Source: Burkholderiales bacterium
Lineage (GTDB): Bacteria; Pseudomonadota; Gammaproteobacteria; Burkholderiales; Burkholderiaceae_F
DNA: 5,208 nt
Reading direction: 5' to 3'
Assembly: GCA_024641225.1 (NCBI GenBank)
Contig: JAHEDN010000231.1
Location: 1-5,208 of the forward strand
The notes below the pieces were generated by a model that was given only the letters and a program-made list of their open reading frames with translations, ran no database searches and had not been told where the DNA came from. A program made the position numbers and the translations under genes. Below are positions 1 through 4,867 of the stretch, one piece after another (positions within the stretch are counted from its first letter, which is position 1; every line of letters begins with the position of its first letter).

Positions 1-18
1 TTTGGTTTCTGTTTCCAT
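1..18 (-). CDS. Possible start of a gene leaving the left edge (partial, product unknown)
   Basis: Read on the minus strand, an ATG at 18-16 opens a frame METETK that runs off the window after six codons. The region just upstream is AT-richer than its surroundings, with a run of six A on the minus strand. It has only a weak GAG about nine bases before the ATG as a ribosome binding site. The direction matches the PLP-enzyme gene, whose stop lies about 280 bases upstream, so this would be the next gene on that strand but probably in its own transcription unit. Six residues do not allow any product to be named, and the ATG may simply be chance. Confidence 0.25.
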
Positions 19-126
19 CGTTTTTTGCTCAGGCAGGACGGATGCGCCGTGCGCAACACATTCGCTCGTGTTGACTATGGACCGTCACGAAAAGAGAGCA
101 GTCTAGGCCGAGGTTGGCTGACCGCC

Positions 127-169
127 GCACTTCAGCCGACGACGCGAAAGCGAACGGCGGCTGAAGTGC
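127..169. repeat. 12-bp perfect inverted repeat (hairpin)
   Basis: The arm GCACTTCAGCCG at 127-138 is exactly complementary to CGGCTGAAGTGC at 158-169, separated by 19 bases. It could form a stable stem-loop in RNA from either strand. It lies about 130 bases downstream of the PLP-enzyme stop, in the direction of that gene's transcription, so it could stabilise or end that transcript. No run of U follows it on either strand, which argues against a simple intrinsic terminator. A dispersed chromosomal repeat or a protein-binding dyad are alternatives. Confidence 0.7.
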
Positions 170-224
170 ATCGAATGAATGCCCCATGACCGTGTTGCCG
201 CGATAGTCCTGCGAATGGCGGCTG
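150..224 (+). repeat. Imperfect 14-bp direct repeat
   Basis: GCGAACGGCGGCTG at 150-163 recurs as GCGAATGGCGGCTG at 211-224, 13 of 14 bases identical, 61 bases apart. The first copy overlaps the right arm of the 127-169 hairpin. It may be a small duplication or chance in GC-rich sequence. No function can be read from it. Confidence 0.35.
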
Positions 225-300
225 GCGGGCGAGCGATCTGGACTGCCGCCCGGCAACAACGAGTCGTTCTGCGACCGTCACCCTGGCGACTTCTGACCCC

Positions 301-1584
301 TCAGCACTGCTTCAGCGCATTCTCGAGATCGGCGATCAGGTCTTCCTCATGCTCGAGGCCGATCGACATGCGCACCAGTCCTTCGCCGACGCCGACCTGC
401 GCGCGCACCTCGGCAGCCACTCCCGAGTGCGTGGTCGAAGCCGGGTGGCAGATCAGCGATTCGGTGCCGCCGAGACTGACCGCCGACTTGAACAGGGTGA
501 GTGCATTGATGAAGCGGAACGCCGTCTCGCGCCCGCCGTCGAGCACGAGGGAGAACGTCGATCCCGCGCCCGAGCACTGGCGACGGTAGACCTCCTGGTA
601 GGCCGGGTCGGCGATCATCTGCGGGTGCAGCACCTGAACCCTGCGCACCGGGTTGTCGGCCAGCCAGTGCGCGACCCGGCTTGCCGTCGCTGCCGCCCGT
701 CGCATGCGCAGGATCAGCGTTTCCATCGAGCGGGCGATCATCCACGACGAGTGCGGGTCGAGCTGCGAACCGAACGCGCTGCGCAGGAGGCGCAGTTTCT
801 GGATCAGTTCCTTGCGCCCGGTCACTCCGCCGGCGACGAGGTCGCTGTGGCCACCGACATACTTGGTCAGCGAGTAGATCGACAGATCGATGCCGTCGCG
901 GATCGGGTGCTGGAAGATCGGCCCCAGCATCGTGTTGTCGCAGGCGGAGACGGGGCGGTAGCCGTGCCGAGCGGCGAAGTCGTCGAGCACCGCACGCACG
1001 GCCGCGAAATCGATCAGCGCGTTGGTCGGATTGGCCGGCGTCTCGAGGTAGAACAGGCCTACCTTGCCGCGCGCCGCAGCGGTCTCGAGCGCCTCTGCGA
1101 TATGGGCTTGCGAAATGCCGTCGCTGAACGGGCTGCCGCCGATGCCCCACTCGGGCAGGATCTTGCGGATCAGTGTTTCGGTGCCGCCGTACAGCGGCGT
1201 CGAATGGACGATCTGGTCGCCCGGCCGGAGGAAGGTCAGGAACACGGTGCCGATCGCCGCCATGCCACTGGACGTGACGATCGCGCCTTCCGCTCCATCG
1301 AGAAGCGCGAGCCGGTCCTCGACGATCTCGAGGTTCGGATGGTTGAAGCGGCTGTAGACGAGCCCGGCGCCGGTGTCCGGCGGCAGCGGCTTGCGGCCGG
1401 CGACGATGTCGAAGAACTCGGCACCGTCCTCGGCCGTTTTGAAGGCGAAGGTGGAGGTGAGAAAGACCGGCGGCTTGACCGCGCCCTCGGACAGAAACGG
1501 GTCGTACCCGTACGACATCATCTGCGTCTCGGGGTGCAGTTCCCGGTTGCGGATCGATTTCTTGTGATAGTTGGAATAGGTCAT
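301..1584 (-). CDS. PLP-dependent cystathionine gamma-synthase / methionine gamma-lyase family enzyme
   Basis: This complete 427-residue protein belongs to the Cys/Met-metabolism PLP enzymes (fold type I), cytosolic and usually tetrameric. Members perform gamma-elimination or gamma-replacement on methionine, cystathionine or O-acyl-homoserine. Visible landmarks, numbered from the ATG: a YSR motif (77-79) whose Tyr and Arg contact the PLP phosphate of the neighbouring subunit; SSGMAA (105-110), the phosphate loop; PLYGGT, with Tyr132 stacking on the ring; ETPANP (181-186); Asp216 in CDN, pairing with the pyridine nitrogen; the Schiff-base Lys241 in SLTKYVGGH; SLGGTESL (370-377); and Arg405, binding the substrate carboxylate. 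All core catalytic residues are present, so the gene looks functional. The position of the Cys of classical methionine gamma-lyases (Cys116 of the Pseudomonas enzyme) is glycine here (Gly134), so the exact reaction is uncertain. Related proteins are often labelled methionine gamma-lyase. GTG at 1587 directly precedes the chosen ATG; the ATG is preferred because GGAGG lies five bases before it. The gene is divergent from gltS. Confidence 0.9.
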   Translation of the reverse strand: MTYSNYHKKSIRNRELHPETQMMSYGYDPFLSEGAVKPPVFLTSTFAFKTAEDGAEFFDIVAGRKPLPPDTGAGLVYSRFNHPNLEIVEDRLALLDGAEGAIVTSSGMAAIGTVFLTFLRPGDQIVHSTPLYGGTETLIRKILPEWGIGGSPFSDGISQAHIAEALETAAARGKVGLFYLETPANPTNALIDFAAVRAVLDDFAARHGYRPVSACDNTMLGPIFQHPIRDGIDLSIYSLTKYVGGHSDLVAGGVTGRKELIQKLRLLRSAFGSQLDPHSSWMIARSMETLILRMRRAAATASRVAHWLADNPVRRVQVLHPQMIADPAYQEVYRRQCSGAGSTFSLVLDGGRETAFRFINALTLFKSAVSLGGTESLICHPASTTHSGVAAEVRAQVGVGEGLVRMSIGLEHEEDLIADLENALKQC

Positions 1585-1589
1585 CACTG

Positions 1590-1594
1590 CCTCC
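1590..1594 (-). promoter_or_regulatory. Ribosome binding site deciding the PLP-enzyme start
   Basis: On the minus strand GGAGG is followed by CA, GTG and ATG. The spacing is two bases to the GTG (1587) and five to the ATG (1584), which favours the ATG as start. The two starts differ by one residue only. Confidence 0.7.
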
Positions 1595-1612
1595 GGTCGG
1601 GGATGCCGTCAC

Positions 1613-1630
1613 GGGCCAATCGTGGGCCAA
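1613..1630. repeat. Two GGGCCAA repeats spaced one helical turn apart
   Basis: GGGCCAA occurs at 1613-1619 and again at 1624-1630, a period of 11 bases, about 30-45 bases upstream of the PLP-enzyme ATG. On the minus strand this reads as two TTGGCCC boxes on the same face of the helix. Such spacing suits a dimeric regulator or an activator near the promoter, but the repeat is short and the reading is speculative. Confidence 0.35.
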
Positions 1631-1675
1631 CTGCGGTCGCGCTTCAAGTCGAGGGCAAGCGGCCGCGCGTTAGGT

Positions 1676-1686
1676 CAGACGGTCTG
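1676..1686. promoter_or_regulatory. Odd palindrome CAGACGGTCTG, possible operator
   Basis: CAGAC and GTCTG are exact inverted copies around a central G at 1681. The inner nine bases AGACGGTCT reappear in reverse complement at 1829-1837, next to the gltS ribosome binding site. Two copies of one dyad in a divergent promoter region are what a shared local regulator would need. No regulator gene is visible in the window. Confidence 0.3.
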
Positions 1687-1824
1687 CTCATCGATGGTCC
1701 GGGCCAGGCCGGCGTCGCGGTGCGGGCAGCGCGCGAACGAAGCAGGGGCGACTGAAGGACGCCGCCATCGCCCTAAGCGCGCCGGGGAGCGCGAACGGCC
1801 GCCGGGAGGCATACTGCCGCTCGA

Positions 1825-1843
1825 ACGAAGACCGTCTCTTCGT
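1825..1843 (+). promoter_or_regulatory. Stem-loop directly before the gltS ribosome binding site
   Basis: ACGAAGA (1825-1831) pairs perfectly with TCTTCGT (1837-1843) across a five-base loop CCGTC, giving a seven-pair stem that ends one base before the AAGGGG ribosome binding site. It contains the second AGACNGTCT copy (1829-1837). It could influence translation or stability of the gltS message, or be the DNA site of a regulator. Both roles are inferred. Confidence 0.35.
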
Positions 1844-1844
1844 G

Positions 1845-1850
1845 AAGGGG
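1845..1850 (+). promoter_or_regulatory. gltS ribosome binding site
   Basis: AAGGGG lies eight bases before the ATG at 1859. A second purine block AGGGG (1852-1856) is only two bases from the ATG, too close to be the main site. This spacing supports 1859 over the in-frame ATG at 1871. Confidence 0.65.
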
Positions 1851-1858
1851 CAGGGGCA

Positions 1859-3082
1859 ATGATCGAGTTGATGGCCGATGGCTCGTGGCACGTGCGTCCG
1901 TTTCTCGCTGTCACTGCAGGGATCCTCGTCCTGTTCATCGGCAAGTGGCTCAACCAGCGCGTGGCGCTGCTGCGGGAGTACAACATTCCCGAGCCGGTGA
2001 CCGGCGGCCTGCTGTTTTCGGTCGCGTTCGCGGTCCTCTATCTCGCCTCGGGAATCAAGCTCGCGTTCGAGCTGACCGCGCGCGACGTCCTGCTCGTCTA
2101 CTTCTTCGTGACGATCGGTCTCAACGCGCAGTTCAGCGACCTGAAGAAGGGCGGCCGGCCGCTGCTGATCCTGCTCGCCGCGACGACCGCCTTCCTGCTG
2201 CTGCAGAACCTGGTCGGAGTCGGCGTCGCCGCCGCGTTCGGCTACAAGCCCGTGGCGGGACTGCTGGTCGGCAGCATTTCGCTACTCGGCGGACACGGAA
2301 CGGCGATCGCGTGGGCGCCGGTCTTCGCGGAGCAGTTCGGAATGCCCCAGGCGCTCGAGGTCGGCGTGCTGGCCGCGACCGCGGGGCTGGTCCTGGCCTG
2401 CGTTGCCGGCGGACCGCTGGCGCGCTACCTGGTCCGCCGCCATGGACTGAAGGGTGCGCCCGCCGAGCAGCCGGAGGTCGGCGTGCACTATGGAGAGCAG
2501 CCGCGCACGGCCATCGACTACGGCAACTTCCTGGGCGCGATCCTCGCCATCCATGTCAGCGGCATCCTGGGCATCCTCGCAAATCAGGCGCTCGCGGCCG
2601 TGGGCGTCAAGATGCCGCTGTTCGTGACCTGCCTGTTCGCGGCGATCGTGCTGACCAACCTGGTGCCGCGCGTCGCGCCGAAGCTTGCCTGGCCGAGCGG
2701 CACGCCGGCGCTGTCGCTGATCGCGGAGGTCTCGCTGGGCGTCTTCCTCGCCATGTCGCTGATGAGCATGCAGCTGTGGGCGCTTGCCGCGCTGGCCGGG
2801 CCGCTCGTCCTGGCGTTGCTGATCCAGCTTGCGGCGGCGCTGTTCTTTGCCGTGCTGATCGTTTTTCCGCTTCTGCGGCGCAATTACGACGCCGCGGTCA
2901 TCTCGTCCGGTTTCGTCGGTTTCGCGCTGGGAGCAACGCCGACCGCAATGGCCAACATGACGGCCGTGACTCAGCGCCACGGCGCTTCGCACGTCGCCTT
3001 CATCGTCGTGCCGCTGGTCGGCGCCTTCTTCATCGACCTGATCAACGCCGTGTGCGTGCGGCTGTTCCTGGCGTTCTTCTAG
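1859..3082 (+). CDS. gltS: Sodium/glutamate symporter GltS
   Basis: This complete 407-residue inner-membrane carrier belongs to the ESS (glutamate:Na+ symporter) family, which imports L-glutamate with sodium ions. E. coli GltS has about 401 residues, and the resemblance runs along the whole protein. Conserved stretches include IPEPVTGG (43-50), FFVTIGLNA (82-90), GGHGT (144-148) in the first re-entrant loop, NYDAAV (342-347), FALGATPTAMANM (355-367) in the second re-entrant loop, and VVPLVGAFFIDLINA (383-397). About ten hydrophobic segments can be picked out, roughly at 13-29, 48-65, 77-92, 101-119, 166-184, 223-243, 252-270, 286-308, 313-337 and 379-400, with re-entrant stretches near 132-150 and 346-365. 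Two similar halves joined by a polar linker around 194-220 fit the family's inverted-repeat design. The start is set by the ribosome binding site and the length match; an ATG four codons later is the alternative. The gene is divergent from the PLP enzyme and convergent with the ETF-QO gene. Substrate specificity for glutamate is family knowledge, not shown here. Confidence 0.95.
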   Translation: MIELMADGSWHVRPFLAVTAGILVLFIGKWLNQRVALLREYNIPEPVTGGLLFSVAFAVLYLASGIKLAFELTARDVLLVYFFVTIGLNAQFSDLKKGGRPLLILLAATTAFLLLQNLVGVGVAAAFGYKPVAGLLVGSISLLGGHGTAIAWAPVFAEQFGMPQALEVGVLAATAGLVLACVAGGPLARYLVRRHGLKGAPAEQPEVGVHYGEQPRTAIDYGNFLGAILAIHVSGILGILANQALAAVGVKMPLFVTCLFAAIVLTNLVPRVAPKLAWPSGTPALSLIAEVSLGVFLAMSLMSMQLWALAALAGPLVLALLIQLAAALFFAVLIVFPLLRRNYDAAVISSGFVGFALGATPTAMANMTAVTQRHGASHVAFIVVPLVGAFFIDLINAVCVRLFLAFF

Positions 3083-3085
3083 CCG

Positions 3086-3103
3086 GGCGGATGGACGACC
3101 GCC
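3086..3103. terminator. Weak hairpin in the 27-bp gap between convergent genes
   Basis: GGCGG (3086-3090) can pair with CCGCC (3099-3103) around an eight-base loop; an alternative pairing is GCGGA (3087-3091) with TCCGC (3105-3109). It sits between the stops of gltS and the ETF-QO gene and could slow polymerase from either side. No T-run follows on either strand, so it is a poor intrinsic terminator. Termination may be Rho-dependent or the transcripts may overlap. Confidence 0.25.
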
Positions 3104-3109
3104 GTCCGC

Positions 3110-4759
3110 TCACATGCTGGCGTAGTTCGGCCCGCCGCCACCTTCGGGAACGACCCAGACGATGTTCTGCGTCGGGTCCTTGATGTCGCAGGTCTTGCAG
3201 TGCACGCAGTTCTGGAAGTTGATCTGCAGCTTCTGGCCGCCGTCGGCCTCGACGAACTCGTATACGCCGGCCGGGCAATAGCGTTGCTCCGGGCCGGCGT
3301 AGCGTGCGAGGTTGGTCACGACCGGCACCGATGCATCCTTGAGCGTCAGGTGCGCCGGCTGGTTTTCCTCGTGGTTGGTGTTCGACAGGAACACCGAGGA
3401 GAGCTTGTCGAACGTGAGCTTGCCGTCGGGCTTCGGGTAGTCGATCGGCTGCGACTGCGCGGCGGGCTGCAGCTTCTGGTGGTCGGCCTGAGTCCGGTGC
3501 AGCGTCCACGGCGCTCTTCCACGGAAGATCAGCTGGTCGATGCCCCACAGCACCGCGCCGGTCACCAGCCCCTTGTCGAGGTACGGCTTGAAGTTGCGCG
3601 CGCGATGCAGCTCGTCGTGCAGCCAGCTCTTTTCGAATGCCGCCGGGTAGGCGGCGAGTTCGTCGTGGCTGCGTCCCGCGGCCACGGCCTCGAACGCCGC
3701 CTCGGCGGCCAGCATGCCGCTCTTGATCGCCGCGTGCGAGCCCTTGATGCGCGGCGCGTTCAGGAAGCCGGCGTCGCAACCGACCAGCGCGCCGCCGGGG
3801 AAGGCGAGTTTCGGCAGCGACTGGATGCCGCTCGCGTTGATCGCCCGCGCACCGTAGGCGACGCGTTTGCCGCCTTCGAGGAAAGCGCGGATGGTCGGGT
3901 GCGTCTTGTAGCGCTGGAACTCCTGGAACGGCTCCAGGTAGGGGTTGGTGTAGCCGAGTCCGACGACAAGCCCGAGCGAGACCTGGTTGTCCTCGAAGTG
4001 GTACATGAAGCCGCCGCCATAGGTGGCGTTGTCGAGCGGCCATCCGGCGCTGTGCAGCACCAGCCCCGGCACGTGCTTCGCCGGGTCGAGTTCCCACACT
4101 TCCTTGATGCCGATGCCCCAGGTCTGCGGGTCGCGGCCGGAGTCGAGCGCGTACTTCGCGATCACCTGCTTGCCGAGGTGGCCGCGCGCGCCTTCCGCGA
4201 ACAGAATGTACTTGCCGTGCAGTTCCACGCCGGGCTGGAAGTTGGCGGTCGGCTCGCCGTCCTTGCCGACGCCCATGTTGCCGGTGGCGACGCCGCGCAC
4301 CGCACCGCGCTCGTCGTACAGCACTTCAGCCGCAGCAAAGCCGGGGAAGATCTCGACGCCCAGCGCCTCGGCCTGCTGGCCGAGCCAGCGCACGACGTTG
4401 GCCAGGCTGACGATGTAGTAGCCGTCGTTGATGAAGCAGTCGGGCAGCAGCCAGTGCGGATTGAAGATCGCGCCTTTCTCGGTGAGGAGATAGAAGCGGT
4501 CCTCGGTGACCTGCGTGTTGAGCGGCGCGCCGCGCTCCTTCCAGTCCGGGAACAGCTCGCCGATGGCGATCGGGTCCATCACGGCACCGGACAGGATGTG
4601 CGCGCCGACCTCGGAGCCCTTCTCGAGCACGCAGACGCCGACCTCGGTGCCTTTCTCTGCCGCCAGCTGCTTGATCCGGATCGCCGCGGCGAGGCCCGCC
4701 GGGCCGCCGCCGACGATCACGACGTCGTACTCCATTGATTCGCGTTCGATGGCCTGCAT
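3110..4759 (-). CDS. Electron transfer flavoprotein-ubiquinone oxidoreductase (ETF-QO)
   Basis: This complete 549-residue membrane-associated flavoprotein takes electrons from reduced ETF and passes them through FAD and a [4Fe-4S] cluster to ubiquinone. It links acyl-CoA and amino-acid dehydrogenases to respiration. The Rossmann dinucleotide motif VGGGPAGLAAA lies at 16-26. Further conserved blocks are GAHILSGAVMDP (52-63), the FAEGARG element (187-193), NATYGGGFMYHF (244-255), the quinone-side stretch around GLGYTNPYLEPFQEF (267-281) and GCDAGFLNAPRIKGSHAAIKSG (327-348). The C-terminal ferredoxin-like domain carries Cys495 in YCPAGVYEF and Cys518, Cys521 and Cys524 in NCVHCKTCDIKDP, the four expected cluster ligands. 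The protein ends in GGGGPNYASM, as is typical. Length agrees with bacterial and mature mitochondrial homologues. The start at 4759 is chosen because GGAG lies five bases upstream; the second ATG, nine codons on at MEYDVVIVGG, lacks a site, and the longer open frame upstream crosses the divergent SDR gene. No etfA or etfB gene is in the window. The usual symbol varies (etfD, fixC-like, etf-QO), so none is given. Confidence 0.96.
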   Translation of the reverse strand: MQAIERESMEYDVVIVGGGPAGLAAAIRIKQLAAEKGTEVGVCVLEKGSEVGAHILSGAVMDPIAIGELFPDWKERGAPLNTQVTEDRFYLLTEKGAIFNPHWLLPDCFINDGYYIVSLANVVRWLGQQAEALGVEIFPGFAAAEVLYDERGAVRGVATGNMGVGKDGEPTANFQPGVELHGKYILFAEGARGHLGKQVIAKYALDSGRDPQTWGIGIKEVWELDPAKHVPGLVLHSAGWPLDNATYGGGFMYHFEDNQVSLGLVVGLGYTNPYLEPFQEFQRYKTHPTIRAFLEGGKRVAYGARAINASGIQSLPKLAFPGGALVGCDAGFLNAPRIKGSHAAIKSGMLAAEAAFEAVAAGRSHDELAAYPAAFEKSWLHDELHRARNFKPYLDKGLVTGAVLWGIDQLIFRGRAPWTLHRTQADHQKLQPAAQSQPIDYPKPDGKLTFDKLSSVFLSNTNHEENQPAHLTLKDASVPVVTNLARYAGPEQRYCPAGVYEFVEADGGQKLQINFQNCVHCKTCDIKDPTQNIVWVVPEGGGGPNYASM

Positions 4760-4764
4760 TGCTG

Positions 4765-4768
4765 CTCC
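4765..4768 (-). promoter_or_regulatory. ETF-QO ribosome binding site
   Basis: GGAG on the minus strand, five bases before the ATG at 4759. It separates the chosen start from the second in-frame ATG nine codons downstream, which has no purine-rich box at a suitable distance. Confidence 0.6.
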
Positions 4769-4832
4769 AGTGCGAGGAACCCACGTGGATTGTCCGGGGT
4801 TTCGTTCGAGTGAGGATTCTATTTGGCGATAT

Positions 4833-4843
4833 GCGATGATCGC
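4833..4843. promoter_or_regulatory. Odd palindrome GCGATGATCGC, possible operator
   Basis: GCGAT and ATCGC are exact inverted copies around a central G at 4838. A third GCGAT lies at 4826-4830, seven bases upstream in direct orientation, and TGCACTGCA follows immediately at 4844-4852. The cluster lies 25-42 bases before the SDR start and 74-93 bases upstream of the ETF-QO start, where a repressor could control the SDR gene or both genes. Binding is inferred only. Confidence 0.3.
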
Positions 4844-4854
4844 TGCACTGCAAA

Positions 4855-4860
4855 AAGGGG
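4855..4860 (+). promoter_or_regulatory. Ribosome binding site of the SDR gene
   Basis: AAGGGG ends seven bases before the ATG at 4868, preceded by a short A-run. This good spacing fixes the SDR start. Confidence 0.65.
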
Positions 4861-4867
4861 CAGTCCG

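Larger units (their letters stand above)
19..300. other. Non-coding stretch downstream of the PLP-enzyme gene
   Basis: About 280 bases lie between the stop of the PLP-enzyme gene and the possible gene start at the left edge. No frame here gives a recognisable protein. A minus-strand frame at 29-259 and a plus-strand frame starting at 179 are open, but their translations are low-complexity, arginine/serine-rich and resemble no family I know. The stretch holds a strong inverted repeat (127-169), an imperfect 14-bp direct repeat (150-163 and 211-224) and a TGCCG/CGGCA dyad at 244-255. I see no T-tract following any hairpin on the minus strand, so no canonical intrinsic terminator can be assigned to the PLP gene. 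Confidence 0.6.
1585..1858. promoter_or_regulatory. Divergent intergenic region between the PLP-enzyme gene and gltS
   Basis: These roughly 270 bases must hold the promoters of both divergent genes. No strong sigma-70 pair stands out. On the gltS side the best -10-like hexamer is CATACT at 1810-1815, without a good -35. On the minus side TTGAAG, 17 bases upstream of CACGAT, is a weak candidate. The region holds two copies of an odd palindrome AGACNGTCT (1677-1685, 1829-1837), a tandem GGGCCAA pair (1613-1630) and a stem-loop against the gltS ribosome binding site. The gltS frame is open upstream to 1622, but those 79 extra codons encode an Arg-rich stretch unlike any GltS N-terminus, so I treat it as non-coding. 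Confidence 0.5.
4760..4867. promoter_or_regulatory. Divergent promoter region between the ETF-QO and SDR genes
   Basis: These 108 bases separate the two divergent starts and are AT-richer than the flanking genes. On the minus strand TAGAAT (4821-4816) matches the sigma-70 -10 consensus in five of six bases and would leave an ETF-QO leader of about 50 bases, but no good -35 sits at the right distance. For the SDR gene TTGTCC (4790-4795) is a possible -35 without a clear partner. The region also contains CCACGTGG (4781-4788), GCGAT-G-ATCGC (4833-4843) and TGCA-C-TGCA (4844-4852), all palindromic, the last two lying between the putative promoters and the SDR ribosome binding site. Confidence 0.45.

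Noticed and set aside
71..107. TTGACT at 71-76 as a plus-strand promoter -35
   Set aside because: No acceptable -10 lies 15-19 bases downstream, and no plus-strand gene follows.
1..189. Plus-strand frame open from the left edge to a TGA at 187-189, possibly the tail of a gene
   Set aside because: The translated tail has no family resemblance, passes through both arms of the hairpin and covers AT-rich, non-coding-looking sequence at the edge.
244..255. TGCCG-CC-CGGCA dyad as a terminator for the PLP gene
   Set aside because: The loop is too short for a full stem and no T-run follows on the minus strand.
29..259. Minus-strand 76-codon frame in the left spacer
   Set aside because: It has no recognisable similarity and no clear ribosome binding site, and it overlaps the inverted repeat. 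It is treated as chance.
349..1755. Long plus-strand open frame (about 468 codons) across the PLP-enzyme gene
   Set aside because: It is antisense to a gene with clear family motifs. Its translation is Arg/Ala/Glu-rich without recognisable domains, as expected of a shadow frame in GC-rich DNA.
1622..1858. Upstream extension of the gltS frame by 79 codons
   Set aside because: The extra residues are Arg-rich and non-hydrophobic, unlike any GltS N-terminus. The ATG at 1859 has a good ribosome binding site and gives the family length.
1885..3183. Plus-strand frame of about 432 codons overlapping gltS in another frame
   Set aside because: The translation is Arg/Ala/Gly-rich, typical of a shifted frame of a GC-rich gene, while the gltS frame matches GltS along its full length.
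3200..4738. Long plus-strand open frame (about 512 codons) across the ETF-QO gene
   Set aside because: It is a mirror frame of a strongly conserved protein. The product is low-complexity and Val/Arg/Leu-rich with no known motif, and it lacks a convincing ribosome binding site.
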